Part shown: positions 36,099-46,335 of the stretch, in pieces
Layout of the letters: every line of letters begins with the position of its first letter
Position numbering within the stretch: the first letter of the stretch is position 1
DNA from: Kangiella sp. HZ709
GTDB lineage: Bacteria > Pseudomonadota > Gammaproteobacteria > Enterobacterales > Kangiellaceae
Assembly: GCF_009674675.1 (NCBI RefSeq)
Contig: NZ_WKJC01000001.1
Location: 682,001 to 746,000 of the forward strand
DNA: 64,000 bases
Direction: 5' to 3'
Program-made: the position numbers and the translations under genes
Notes under the pieces: generated by a model
Database searches by the model: none
What the model was told of the DNA's origin: nothing
Seen by the model: the letters and a program-made list of their open reading frames with translations, nothing else

Positions 36099-37848
36099 AA
36101 TCCAGGCTGCCTTCGTTTTTCAAATTTAACATTAGCTTATTTAATTCAGTACCAGATTTATTGCCGTAATCTTCTATCAAACAGCTTTGTTCTTTCTTAA
36201 TATTATCTAAATTCAAAATATCACTTTCGGCATATGGACTTAGATATAGTGTAAATAACAAACCTTTTTCGGCCTTCCAACTATCGTGAATGGTTAAACC
36301 CGCCTCGGTTAAACAAAAGCGTCTTTGATGAGTAATATCTCTATCTTTATAAAGTAAAGATACACTACTAAGCTCTTGCTCTAGTAAGCTACACTCTCCC
36401 ATTTCTACAGTTCTGAAAACTGAGCCGCTTTTAAAATCAGCTCGTGTTCCTGAATTGTTCATTATCACATTATGTGATAATGAACTTAAATATTCCTCTC
36501 TCAGCCTAATATCTGATGTGTAAGGCGCACAACCTCTCTCCAAAACAATATCGTCACCGCCCTTAAACAACCAGAAAGAAAGCATATCATCATGATCATG
36601 TGGGGCTCGCTCCTTCAAGCCAGCTTTTCCGTATCTAATAACGGCTTTATAGGAATCTTTTGTCATTATTAGAAAAGGATAAAGCTCTTGGAAAGGTTTC
36701 TGACTTGGCTCTTCCGTTAGTTTTGGTATAGCTCTCATCCCTATTTGCTCAAGCACTGCGGAATAAATTGTATGAGCGGTTTCCTTTGACCTCCAATCAA
36801 AATATAAGTTACAACTACGAGAAGACTGTCCAAAATTTAATACTTGCCCACTATCTGAATCACCAAAAATTGGTAGTAAACCCTTTTTACTCGATATTAA
36901 AGAAAGAGAATTAACTAAACGATTTATCCGTTCACTAACTTCTTTTTCCATATCGTCAAAACTGATAAATAAATATCCTATTACAGCCAAGTCAACACAT
37001 AATCGATGATACACAGTGCTATATTCTAACTGTACTCCATCATTTGGAAATTGTTGAATAAGCAATTCATTAAAAACCTTCTCTGAATAACTTTGCTGTT
37101 TTAAATAACTAACAACAATTTTACCCACTTCAGTAGCCAAATAATGATTACCAGGGATATCACTAATTTCTGGATATAGCTCCAGATAAACATCATGTTT
37201 TGCAATTAACTGTTCTAATAAAGAATTCAAGTCATGATGTTCGTTAGCTTTAACTAAAAGGTATACAAAAGCGAGATTCACTAACCGAATAGCCACCTCC
37301 ATTGAACTAATCCAGTTAACGCCTTTTAAAAATGTATTTTGGTCACTCCATAGCTTTAAATGACTATAAACATCATTTATATCCCACTCACCATTTGTGC
37401 AAAGTAAAGCTTTTTCTACCAACCATTGTAAACGACTTTTTTCCCAAGGAACTTTTACATCGCAAGTTATGTTCGACAAAACAAAGTCGATATCAAACGA
37501 ATTGGCGTTAGAATTCCACTTATAGTCATGAATAGAATCATAGTGAAATGTCTCATCTGACTGTATATCCACATTACCATATCCTAAACAAGGATAACCT
37601 TTATCTTTATAAGCATTAACTCTTGTCAGTAAATAAGACAATTGCTCATTACTTAATACTGGGTTAATAGAAGAACTTTGTTTGCTTTGAAGCGAAATTT
37701 CAGCCTTATTTAGTTTTGCTTTTAATAAAGCGCTTCCAGCACGATATAAAACTTTCTTGTTAAGCTCGACATTAATCTTCTTTAATAAAAAATCAAAGGG
37801 CGACTCTGTCACCCTTTTCACTAAATACTTAACCCTAGAGATATTCAC
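36085..37848 (-). CDS. Heparinase II/III-family protein (second copy, polysaccharide-lyase fold)
   Basis: 587 residues, with helical toroid motifs (WISSMEVAIRLVNLAFVYLL, IPGNHYLATEVGKIV) and then the beta domain with RAPHDHDDMLSFWLFKGGDD, the equivalent of the family's HxHxD block. Little similarity to the other heparinase-fold gene in the operon is evident outside the motifs, so they are paralogues with probably different specificity. No signal peptide is apparent. It has a GTG start with GGGA 7 bases upstream, and lies between wecC and the polymerase-like gene. Confidence 0.85.
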   Translation of the reverse strand: MNISRVKYLVKRVTESPFDFLLKKINVELNKKVLYRAGSALLKAKLNKAEISLQSKQSSSINPVLSNEQLSYLLTRVNAYKDKGYPCLGYGNVDIQSDETFHYDSIHDYKWNSNANSFDIDFVLSNITCDVKVPWEKSRLQWLVEKALLCTNGEWDINDVYSHLKLWSDQNTFLKGVNWISSMEVAIRLVNLAFVYLLVKANEHHDLNSLLEQLIAKHDVYLELYPEISDIPGNHYLATEVGKIVVSYLKQQSYSEKVFNELLIQQFPNDGVQLEYSTVYHRLCVDLAVIGYLFISFDDMEKEVSERINRLVNSLSLISSKKGLLPIFGDSDSGQVLNFGQSSRSCNLYFDWRSKETAHTIYSAVLEQIGMRAIPKLTEEPSQKPFQELYPFLIMTKDSYKAVIRYGKAGLKERAPHDHDDMLSFWLFKGGDDIVLERGCAPYTSDIRLREEYLSSLSHNVIMNNSGTRADFKSGSVFRTVEMGECSLLEQELSSVSLLYKDRDITHQRRFCLTEAGLTIHDSWKAEKGLLFTLYLSPYAESDILNLDNIKKEQSCLIEDYGNKSGTELNKLMLNLKNEGSLDFVIK

Positions 37849-37869
37849 TCATTAATCCCGATTGTACTA

Positions 37870-39132
37870 TTACCAGATACCTTTTGTATCAATTATAAAA
37901 TCTATGTTAGGCCGGTCAATTTCTTTAAACTCTTTATGATCTACCAACATTACAGCTATATCAGCTATTTGCTCTGATTCCTGTATATTAGATAGCACAA
38001 ATTTCTCATTAACATTTAAGTTATCTATATTTGGCTCTACCGCAATAACTTTACCAACATGTAACTCTGAAAGTTTACGTGTAATTGACATAGCAGGACT
38101 TTCGCGAAGATCATCTATATCAGGTTTAAACGCGAGACCAAAACAAGCAATAATAACATCAGCTGCACTTTTGCTTGGGTTTTTAAGTAAAAAATCAGCA
38201 ATAGCAAGCTTTACTTTATTAATTACCCAGTCAGGTTTTGTATCGTTAATTCTCCGTGCGGTATGAATAATTTGTGCTTCTGATGGAGTTTTGCTTACGA
38301 TAAACCATGGGTCTACTGCAATGCAATGGCCCCCAACTCCAGGACCTGGTTGTAAGATATTTATCCTAGGGTGTCGGTTAGCAAGAGAAATTAGTTCCCA
38401 CACATTAATATCTAATTTATCACAAATAATAGAAAGTTCATTTGCAAAAGCTATTTGCACATCTCGACACGAATTTTCAGTTAGTTTTGCCATTTCAGCA
38501 GTACGCGCATTGGTAGTTACACACTCACCCTCAACAAAAATTTTATACAGCTCAATAGCTCTGCTGGAGCACTGGGCCGTCATTCCACCTATTACGCGAT
38601 CATTTTCAACTAACTCGCGAACAACATGACCAGGCAAGACACGCTCAGGACAGTGAGCAACATTGATATCTGCATCCTCACCTTTATGCTGGGGAAAAGA
38701 AAGGTCCTCTCTAGCAACAGCTAACCACTCTGCCATTTGTTCTGTTGCACCCACTGGCGAAGTTGATTCTAGAATAACTAGGTCACCTTTTTTCAATACA
38801 GGGGCAATAGCATTAGCAGCTGATCGAATATAGCTTAAATCAGGCTCAGGAATTTCACTGTTAGAATCTTTAAAAGGCGTTGGAACGGCGATTAAAAAGG
38901 CATCAGCTGGCTCAGGTTGAGTTATAGCCTTTAGATAACCTTCTGTGACTGCTACATGAACAATCATGTCAAGCTGAGGTTCAACAATATGAATTTCACC
39001 TCTATTAATTGTATCAACTGCATGCTGATTAACATCAACACCAACAACTTGCTTTTTACGTGAAGCAAACATAGCTGCTGTTGGTAAGCCTATATAGCCA
39101 AGTCCGATTACGGAAATAGTGTTAAATGACAT
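37870..39132 (-). CDS. wecC: UDP-N-acetyl-D-mannosamine dehydrogenase
   Basis: Oxidises UDP-ManNAc twice with NAD to UDP-ManNAcA in the cytoplasm. It has 420 residues: the nucleotide motif GLGYIGLPTA (10-19), the catalytic Cys270 in GVGGHCIAVDPWF, and the three-domain UDP-sugar dehydrogenase order. ManNAc rather than glucose specificity is inferred from overall resemblance to WecC and from wecB next to it (10-base gap). Confidence 0.93.
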   Translation of the reverse strand: MSFNTISVIGLGYIGLPTAAMFASRKKQVVGVDVNQHAVDTINRGEIHIVEPQLDMIVHVAVTEGYLKAITQPEPADAFLIAVPTPFKDSNSEIPEPDLSYIRSAANAIAPVLKKGDLVILESTSPVGATEQMAEWLAVAREDLSFPQHKGEDADINVAHCPERVLPGHVVRELVENDRVIGGMTAQCSSRAIELYKIFVEGECVTTNARTAEMAKLTENSCRDVQIAFANELSIICDKLDINVWELISLANRHPRINILQPGPGVGGHCIAVDPWFIVSKTPSEAQIIHTARRINDTKPDWVINKVKLAIADFLLKNPSKSAADVIIACFGLAFKPDIDDLRESPAMSITRKLSELHVGKVIAVEPNIDNLNVNEKFVLSNIQESEQIADIAVMLVDHKEFKEIDRPNIDFIIDTKGIW

Positions 39133-39142
39133 TAGAGATTCC

Positions 39143-40264
39143 TTAAAATTTATTTGCTAGCGCATTCAATATTCTTTCACAAGCTTTGCCATCACCGTAC
39201 GGATTATGTGCATAGCTCATTTTGTTATATTCATCTTGTGATGTTAACAAAGCATCCAGTGCATCCCTTATAAGACTCGTATCTGTTCCAACAAGCTTTA
39301 CAGTTCCGGCTTCGACAGCCTCAGGCCTTTCTGTGGTATCCCTCATAACTAGAACTGGTTTACCTAGACTAGGAGCTTCTTCCTGAATGCCGCCAGAGTC
39401 TGTTAAGATAATATAAGAACGATTCATCAAATAAATGAAAGGCAAGTACTGCTGAGGTTCAATTAATTTAATATTGTCAACGCCCTCTAAAATACGGTTT
39501 ACGGGCTCTTGAACATTAGGGTTAAGATGTACAGGATAAACTATTTGAATATCCTCATGCTTTTTAGCAGCATCAACCAACGCTTCACAGATTCGTTCAA
39601 AACCACCACCAAAACTTTCTCTACGGTGTCCCGTAACAAGTATCAATTTTTTATTTTTATCTAAAAAAGGAAATTTCTCAGCCAGCTCTGAAGATAGCAC
39701 AGTATCATTATCAAGCTTATCTTTTATCATGAACAATGCATCAATTACTGTATTGCCTGTAACAATGATTGATTCATTATCATAGTTTTCATTTACTAAA
39801 TTATTCTTACTCGTGTCTGTAGGAGCAAAATGAAATTGAGTGATAGCACCTGTCAATTTACGGTTAGCCTCTTCTGGCCAAGGAGAATATATATTCCCGG
39901 TTCTAAGGCCCGCCTCTACGTGACCAACCGCAACTTGCTCATAATAAGAAGCCAAGCTGGCAGCAAAGGTTGTAGCTGTATCACCATGTACCAGTACTAT
40001 ATCTGGCTTAAACTCTTTTAGTACCGGAGTAAGCTCTAGTAATATTCTAGATGTGACCTCCGGTAGGGTTTGTCCTGCTTTCATAAGGTCAAGGTCATAA
40101 TCTGGAGTTATTTCAAAAAGCTCCAAAACTTGATCCAACATTTCTCGATGTTGTGCTGTTACACATACTTTTGCATTAAACCGCTTATCATTAGCAAAAG
40201 CATGAACTAAAGGCGCCATTTTAATAGCTTCGGGACGCGTGCCGAAGACTGTTAAGACTTTCAT
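39143..40264 (-). CDS. wecB: UDP-N-acetylglucosamine 2-epimerase (non-hydrolysing)
   Basis: Interconverts UDP-GlcNAc and UDP-ManNAc in the cytoplasm. It has 373 residues: start motif [15 protein letters not shown] (6-20), HGDT (93-96), HVEAGLRTG with the conserved Glu117, [11 protein letters not shown] and the C-terminal [20 protein letters not shown] segment. It feeds wecC downstream and is preceded by wecA. Confidence 0.96.
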   Translation of the reverse strand: MKVLTVFGTRPEAIKMAPLVHAFANDKRFNAKVCVTAQHREMLDQVLELFEITPDYDLDLMKAGQTLPEVTSRILLELTPVLKEFKPDIVLVHGDTATTFAASLASYYEQVAVGHVEAGLRTGNIYSPWPEEANRKLTGAITQFHFAPTDTSKNNLVNENYDNESIIVTGNTVIDALFMIKDKLDNDTVLSSELAEKFPFLDKNKKLILVTGHRRESFGGGFERICEALVDAAKKHEDIQIVYPVHLNPNVQEPVNRILEGVDNIKLIEPQQYLPFIYLMNRSYIILTDSGGIQEEAPSLGKPVLVMRDTTERPEAVEAGTVKLVGTDTSLIRDALDALLTSQDEYNKMSYAHNPYGDGKACERILNALANKF

Positions 40265-40273
40265 AGGAAGTAT

Positions 40274-41293
40274 TTATTTCTTTTTAAACCTGTGTCGGAG
40301 GGATAATAAGTAGTTATAGATAAAAAATGTTAGACTTATCATGATAAGGCTCAAATACTCAGGTAACTCTTGAACTGTCATGACGTAACCTATAAAACAA
40401 AAAGCCAAACTAATGATAGATATAAATATAAGAGCTTGTCTTGAGTTTAAACCGATATCCATAAATACATGGTGCAAGTGCTCTCGATCAGCAACCAAAG
40501 GGGATTGGCCACGTCGTAATCGCCTAAACATAACCGCCAACATATCTATTAGAGGAACGGCAATAAACCATAAAGCATGCGCTGGTGGTATCAAAGACTG
40601 TCCCTCGGGTTGACTAAACACAATCAGTAACCAAGAAACAGTTAGCCCAAGCATCATACTTCCAGCATCTCCCATAAAAACTTTATTTTTGTTGGTAAAA
40701 AAACTTAAATTAAAAAACAAGAAAACCACTATTGCAGCAGACATCGCTCCAGTAAGTAATATAAAGTCAGGGCTTTTAATTAGGAGACCTATGGCTATTA
40801 AACTAATGAGCGCTAATGTGCCTGCTAGACCATCAATACCATCGGTCATATTAAATGCATTAATCCCTGCAACAATTGCAAGTATTGAGATAACTCCAGA
40901 TAAAGAGCCCGTCATTATCACTCCAGAGCCAAACAAATCCCCGAGAGAAGCGATATGTATTCCTGTACCAAAAACCAAGATTGAAGCTATTAATATTTGA
41001 GCAACGAGTCTTATTTTTGCACTTAAGTCATAACGATCATCTAAAGCACCAATTAAGACAATTAGGGATACAGATACTAAAATCAAATTAATATGTTGGC
41101 TACTTTCCAGATATAAACTGACAGATGTCATTGTTGCAAGGTAAATTGCCAACCCGCCAACCAAAGGAACATTGCCTGTGTGCTTTTTGCGATTATCTGG
41201 CGTATCTACCAAGCCCCAATTTACAGCTATTGGTCTTAATGCCAAAACAGCAAAAAAACATACAACTGTAGCAACCATCCAACTTATATGCAT
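40274..41293 (-). CDS. wecA: Undecaprenyl-phosphate N-acetylhexosamine-1-phosphate transferase (WecA-type)
   Basis: An integral membrane enzyme of the MraY/WecA family that starts the lipid-linked glycan by moving a sugar-1-phosphate, usually GlcNAc-1-P, onto undecaprenyl phosphate. It has 339 residues and about ten membrane segments. Signature motifs are DDRYDL (about 86-91), AFNMTDGIDGLAG (about 147-159), the MGDAGSMMLG loop (about 207-216) and the HLHHVFMDIGL segment near the C-terminal third. The exact sugar is inferred. Confidence 0.9.
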   Translation of the reverse strand: MHISWMVATVVCFFAVLALRPIAVNWGLVDTPDNRKKHTGNVPLVGGLAIYLATMTSVSLYLESSQHINLILVSVSLIVLIGALDDRYDLSAKIRLVAQILIASILVFGTGIHIASLGDLFGSGVIMTGSLSGVISILAIVAGINAFNMTDGIDGLAGTLALISLIAIGLLIKSPDFILLTGAMSAAIVVFLFFNLSFFTNKNKVFMGDAGSMMLGLTVSWLLIVFSQPEGQSLIPPAHALWFIAVPLIDMLAVMFRRLRRGQSPLVADREHLHHVFMDIGLNSRQALIFISIISLAFCFIGYVMTVQELPEYLSLIMISLTFFIYNYLLSLRHRFKKK

Positions 41294-41306
41294 AAATCCA
41301 ATCCTT

Positions 41307-42266
41307 CTACTTTTTGCTATCCTTAAAGTAATTTAGCATTAATACTAACAAAACTGATAAGAAAAGCCCCAAAACAAAGCCTAGTACAACTATTAATGCT
41401 CTTTTTGGCTTAACCTTCTCTTCTGGTACTTTTGCACTACTTACTGTCTTAAAAATATACTCGTCTGAAACTTGTGCTAGCATTTTTGTTTTATGTTGCT
41501 CTTGAATCAGCTCACTAAAGACTGTTCTAATTTCAGCAATTGATGTTTGACTGATTTGTTTCTCCAAATATTCAATACTTTGATTGGCATCATTAAGTGC
41601 GCGTACTTTCATAAAGTTGTTAAGGTCTTGAATTATTAAGTCTGTCCATTGTTTTGCGATTATCGGAGAATAGTGAGTTATAGCGATATTGATCAATCCC
41701 GACTCTTTATCTTTACTTATACTTAAGCGCTTTTTAAACTCTTCATATAACTCCCAGCTTGTAGGCTCTACAGTTTTACCTTTAGGTGCTTTGCGGACCC
41801 ACTTATGTTCGGCTTCGTTATATAGACCTTGATCGTAAACTAATTCATTAGTTGATTGTTCCCATTTGGTAGCTGCAAATAATGGAATTGCCAAGTTATG
41901 TTTGCTAATAAAATTTTCAACAAAGCCCCAACTTTTCATAACTTCCATGGCAATAACAGCATCAGTTGACTCATTTCCACCAATGTTGATCCCTGCTAAA
42001 GAAGCGAGACCTCCAAACTGTCCAGCCAATGAAGCCAATTTCCCGCCGCTACCACTACTGTTATTAGGTTGAACTACAGCTGAAGCTTTATACTCATTGG
42101 GTAAGTATAAGGCCAATGCTACAGACGCCATTGTACAAAATAGTGTTATTGCAATGACGATCCATTTACCCTTCAAAATAATAGAAAATAGCTCTCTCAA
42201 ATCAATTTCATCATCTTGATAAGACTGCTGGGCTTGATTGAAAGGTTTATTGTATTCGTTATTCAT
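41307..42266 (-). CDS. Wzz-family chain-length determinant protein, no kinase domain
   Basis: 319 residues. Two membrane segments (about 33-55 and 288-312) bracket a periplasmic domain, the polysaccharide co-polymerase layout, with the Pro-rich VPEEKVKPKRALI before the second segment. A Gly/Ser-rich stretch at about 70-96 is unusual. It sets polymer length together with the polymerase. No tyrosine-kinase (Wzc C-terminal) domain is present here or elsewhere in the window. Confidence 0.9.
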   Translation of the reverse strand: MNNEYNKPFNQAQQSYQDDEIDLRELFSIILKGKWIVIAITLFCTMASVALALYLPNEYKASAVVQPNNSSGSGGKLASLAGQFGGLASLAGINIGGNESTDAVIAMEVMKSWGFVENFISKHNLAIPLFAATKWEQSTNELVYDQGLYNEAEHKWVRKAPKGKTVEPTSWELYEEFKKRLSISKDKESGLINIAITHYSPIIAKQWTDLIIQDLNNFMKVRALNDANQSIEYLEKQISQTSIAEIRTVFSELIQEQHKTKMLAQVSDEYIFKTVSSAKVPEEKVKPKRALIVVLGFVLGLFLSVLLVLMLNYFKDSKK

Positions 42267-42276
42267 GGATAGTTTG

Positions 42277-43725
42277 TTAAATCTCCATAGTCAAAGACAA
42301 ACTAAGATTATATTTGTCTTTTTGGTTGCCGAAACTGTCGACAGTTTCATTTTTTGCTTCGATTTGCAGTCCAATCAACCCATACTTTGTGGGCTTTTGA
42401 TATTGAAGCTCAAATTGATTAAAGTTGATATTTCGATTATTGATGCTATGGATGCCAAAGCCGTCACTATTTAAATCAATTTTAGCTAAACGAAATTTAT
42501 AACGGTCACCATTTTTATGGGTAACTAATAATCCGAACGCCAAACTTTGCGTATCATTATCATAAGTAGAGCCTATACTTCGCCCATCCGTACGATAGCC
42601 TGTTTGATAAATACTATTATTGTATGTCACATTTGGGGCAAATTCATTTTCAGAATCTGCGTACTCTAAATAAGACTTTATAAAATATTCGCCAAAGAAA
42701 AAATTTCTGCTATAACCGAATTGATAAACTTTTCTTGAAGGTAAATAACCAGCCTCATCCTCGCCAATCAGCTGTCCATATACTGAGCCTAATTTATTTG
42801 GTAAGCGCCATTTAAAATCTACTCCAGCCAACTGATTCCCCGGCTCATTACTCCTATCCGAGCCGCAGCCGCCAGATAATTCATCACAGTTATCCCTTCC
42901 GATTAGTAAATCAAAAAAATTACCCAGATCATTAGGTCTCCCTTGACCAGCCCATTGAGCAGTTCTTCTCAACACAATTTCCAAAGAGTCTATGGGCTTA
43001 AAATTAACACTCATTCCTAATAGTTTTGCATGGGGAATAAAACGGTCACTTTCTAACTGCCCCGCAAACGCATTGAAAGTCCATGGGCCGATCCAGGACA
43101 GCCATTCGCTTTCAAATGGATCTGAGTAATTTCTTTGGACAGAGATTGCTGGAACGGGCCTTGCATTATTCGAAAGTATTAAAGAAGAATCCCAGCCAGG
43201 ACCCCACCACCTTTCTTGAGCTCCAAGCGAGACAACCCAATTACCCCAGATACCTGCAACGTAAGAGTTATCTAAGCGTTGTTCTTCTCCATCTATAGGG
43301 TCTAGTGTTCGAGTAGCTTCAATATTCCAAGCAAAGTTTTTCCTAACACCCGTAGTCTTAGAAGTGATTTCAGCTTTTTCGCGTCTATCATCACCAAAGT
43401 GACGTAAGATTTTTCCTTGATTACCTGCTTTTAAACTCAAGTAGCTGTGCGTATCTAGCTTGGTTTCAAATCGACCTTTACGTTTTACCCGCTTAAAAAC
43501 TCTTAGTTGAGCTTCAGTTAGGTTATCAACATTAGCATTATTCAAATCATTTAGAATTGGTGCCCACATTAACGGCCATGTAGAAACAGGGACTCTAATA
43601 ACTCCAATATCCGATAAATATTCAATATCAGCTCGAAGCCAAGCATCACGAGTATCAAGCCAAGGCTCAGATTTAATCTGACCTGTTAGCAAAAGCAATA
43701 ATGTAATAACTAGAAATTTATTCAT
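42277..43725 (-). CDS. Capsule assembly Wzi-family outer-membrane protein
   Basis: 482 residues with a signal peptide at 1-19 and a beta-barrel-like pattern of alternating strands to the C-terminus. Segments such as EPWLDTRDAWLRADIEYLSDIGVI and NWVVSLGAQERWWGPGWDSSLILSNNARPVP are characteristic of the Wzi family. Wzi binds capsule polymer at the cell surface, so the operon product is at least partly surface-retained (inference). Its ATG overlaps the upstream SLBB-gene stop by one base. Confidence 0.93.
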   Translation of the reverse strand: MNKFLVITLLLLLTGQIKSEPWLDTRDAWLRADIEYLSDIGVIRVPVSTWPLMWAPILNDLNNANVDNLTEAQLRVFKRVKRKGRFETKLDTHSYLSLKAGNQGKILRHFGDDRREKAEITSKTTGVRKNFAWNIEATRTLDPIDGEEQRLDNSYVAGIWGNWVVSLGAQERWWGPGWDSSLILSNNARPVPAISVQRNYSDPFESEWLSWIGPWTFNAFAGQLESDRFIPHAKLLGMSVNFKPIDSLEIVLRRTAQWAGQGRPNDLGNFFDLLIGRDNCDELSGGCGSDRSNEPGNQLAGVDFKWRLPNKLGSVYGQLIGEDEAGYLPSRKVYQFGYSRNFFFGEYFIKSYLEYADSENEFAPNVTYNNSIYQTGYRTDGRSIGSTYDNDTQSLAFGLLVTHKNGDRYKFRLAKIDLNSDGFGIHSINNRNINFNQFELQYQKPTKYGLIGLQIEAKNETVDSFGNQKDKYNLSLSLTMEI

Positions 43726-46328
43726 TAGAAACTATTTACCGCCGCGGCACCTAAAGCTAGCTGATAAACAATAGAGCTTACTTTCGACCAAAGCTCTAAA
43801 TTATCCACACGAGAAGTATCCAGAGGAACAACAATTGTATCTCCAGCTTCCATATTAAAATCTGAATGATTTAACCAATTATTTGCATTCGGTAAAACAA
43901 CAGAACCATCTGCTTTAACAATATAAATAGCATCAGAATTAGAAGTTTCTTTTTCACCACCACTCCTTTCAATATAATCATCAAAATCTAATTTTCTATC
44001 GTATAAGTGGGAGGTAGGAACCTGTACTTCACCAACAACCGTGACCTCCTGGCGATGGCTAGGAATAAATAAAGAATCGCCATCTTTTAATGCCACATCT
44101 TCTATATTACCCTCAAGTAAACCTGGAAGATTAACTACTAAACGACCGGTTGCTTCTGTAGTATCCAGAACATCAATCAAAGACTGAGCAGATGCACCAC
44201 TTGTAGATTTACCTATATTAGTATTTTCTAGCTCTGCTGTAGCAATATCTTGTCGCAACCTTTCCTTTAACTTTCGAAGTTCTTTTTCTTCGTATTCACG
44301 TAACTCTTTTCTAGAAAAAACCGCAGCTTTTAATGATCCATATTGATTAATTCCACCAGCTCTTTCAATTAATTGAGTTAAAGTTTCCCCTCGTTGGATT
44401 CTGTATGTGCCAGGAAATTTTACTTCACCAGAAATTTCAACATTTGAGAAGTCTCGGTATTCAGGAGTAACTTTTATTTGCAACTGGTCATGAGGTTGCA
44501 GCTTATAACTTACAGCTCCTAGAAATTCTTGCTGTAGATCTATAGTGATATGATTAATCTTTGCTTCTAAGGGATCATTTAAGTCATACCGAGTTACTTC
44601 TGCCTCGATGGCATAGGCTGATTCAACTAAACCACCTGCAGCATGGATTAAATCTACTGAAGTCATTTCTAAGGTTAGCGGGTATTCTCCAGGAAACTTC
44701 ACTGCCCCAGATATAGTCACCACTTGTGCTGGCAAGTTTAAATTAGACTGAGCTTGAAGCTGAGTTACAATATTCGCGATATATTCATTCCTAATTTCGA
44801 TGGCCACTTCATCTTTATTAATTTTGACGTTTTTTGCTTGCTGCGAGATATTCTTTGCTTGACTTAATTCTTTTTGCTCAAGCTGAATTTGCTTGATTTT
44901 TTCTTCAGTCGCTAATTCATCAACAGCATTACTCAATACAATAATCACATCACGAGGCTGCAATAATATATTTTCATCAGCGCTCTTATCATTGAATATT
45001 TCTAATAAACTTACTTTTAATGGCATAAGAGCTTTGGTATTTTCTTTTTCTCGTATCAATAATGCAAAATTTAAATTAGCATTAGCCTTCAATACATTTG
45101 CTGACGGTATTACGTCTGAAACTCGAATACCTTGTTTCCAACTCTGCATTCCGCCACGATAAACATGCCCCTTAAGCTCAACAATATTCTCTTGCTTCTC
45201 AAGAACAGGATAAATTTTAATCAAGTCTCCATTGCGAACTTTTTGATTCTTTCCCTGACTAACCTTTAGGTTAACATCAACCACTGTCATAGAACCATTA
45301 GCATCAACTCTTTGCACTCGGGTTGCTTCTTCTGCCGCATTAGGTAATAAGCCACCAGCTAAAGCCACCAATTCAGCTATTGTGTGCTCATTCTTTAACT
45401 CATAAATAGCTGGGCGAACAACCTCGCCAGAAACCGAAGCAGTCTTTTTTACTGAAGGTATGAATATGACATCTCCGGCTTGTAAACGACGGTCACGGCG
45501 AGTATCACCCTTTAACAACAGATCATATAAATCGATGGTACTAATCAACTGACCATTCCGTTTAAGTTGAATATTTCGTAAAGAGCCAATTTCTTTGATG
45601 CCGCCACTAACATAAAGCGCATTTAAAATAGTAGATAACGACGATACGGTATAAGCTCCTGGCTTATATGCCTCACCCAGTACAAAAACTTGAATAGAAC
45701 GCAGCTCACCCATCGAAATATTGGCTTGAACACCAATGATTTGCTCTTGGATTTGACTGTTTACATTATTCTTTAGTTCTGTATAACTCAGCCCCGCCAC
45801 ATAGATAGGACCTAGATTAGGAAATTGAATTGCTCCTTGTCTACCTACTTGCAATTCATAACTTGAGTTTTCCTTACCGTAAAGCTGCACTTTAACCATA
45901 TCTCCTGGACCAACAATATAGTTAGCCGGTACAGGAATGTTGCCAACAGGTGTATAAGTTGTCGGCTCACCAGCAAATAAGTCATAGCCAAACTTTTTTA
46001 AAGGCTGATCGACTTTTGCTAGTTGTTCATTGGTTTTTTGAAGCTTGTTTTTCTTTAAGCCAATCGAGTTCTCGCCTTGAGTGCTTCGAGGTAAAACTGC
46101 TGGCGTCTGTACGTCCAATAAAGTTTTATCGGTATCAGTTTGCTGCTTAAGGGATGCACATAAAGAATCCACATCATAGCCTGCAGCTCTAGCAGCTTGC
46201 CTTTGCGCTTCAGTTGCGCCTTCACATAATCGTTTAGCTTGTGATAAATCTGGACTATTAGCTATCACAAACTGTGACGATATGGTAATCGCTAATATGG
46301 TGATTTTTATTAAACACTTCATTGTCAT
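43725..46328 (-). CDS. SLBB-domain polysaccharide export protein (large Wza-like)
   Basis: 867 residues, about twice the size of E. coli Wza. The signal peptide ends around residue 24. A polysaccharide export (Poly_export) domain at about 130-200 contains YIVGPGDMVKVQLYG. At least four SLBB-type repeats follow (for instance the segments starting RSIQVFVLGEAYKPG, KTASVSGEVVRP, QVVTISGAVKFPGEY and SNVEISGEVKFPGTY), with a Lys/Glu-rich coiled-coil insert near about 690-720. It should form the periplasmic/outer-membrane export channel. No lipobox cysteine is obvious, unlike classical Wza. Confidence 0.92.
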   Translation of the reverse strand: MTMKCLIKITILAITISSQFVIANSPDLSQAKRLCEGATEAQRQAARAAGYDVDSLCASLKQQTDTDKTLLDVQTPAVLPRSTQGENSIGLKKNKLQKTNEQLAKVDQPLKKFGYDLFAGEPTTYTPVGNIPVPANYIVGPGDMVKVQLYGKENSSYELQVGRQGAIQFPNLGPIYVAGLSYTELKNNVNSQIQEQIIGVQANISMGELRSIQVFVLGEAYKPGAYTVSSLSTILNALYVSGGIKEIGSLRNIQLKRNGQLISTIDLYDLLLKGDTRRDRRLQAGDVIFIPSVKKTASVSGEVVRPAIYELKNEHTIAELVALAGGLLPNAAEEATRVQRVDANGSMTVVDVNLKVSQGKNQKVRNGDLIKIYPVLEKQENIVELKGHVYRGGMQSWKQGIRVSDVIPSANVLKANANLNFALLIREKENTKALMPLKVSLLEIFNDKSADENILLQPRDVIIVLSNAVDELATEEKIKQIQLEQKELSQAKNISQQAKNVKINKDEVAIEIRNEYIANIVTQLQAQSNLNLPAQVVTISGAVKFPGEYPLTLEMTSVDLIHAAGGLVESAYAIEAEVTRYDLNDPLEAKINHITIDLQQEFLGAVSYKLQPHDQLQIKVTPEYRDFSNVEISGEVKFPGTYRIQRGETLTQLIERAGGINQYGSLKAAVFSRKELREYEEKELRKLKERLRQDIATAELENTNIGKSTSGASAQSLIDVLDTTEATGRLVVNLPGLLEGNIEDVALKDGDSLFIPSHRQEVTVVGEVQVPTSHLYDRKLDFDDYIERSGGEKETSNSDAIYIVKADGSVVLPNANNWLNHSDFNMEAGDTIVVPLDTSRVDNLELWSKVSSIVYQLALGAAAVNSF

Positions 46329-46335
46329 TCTACCC

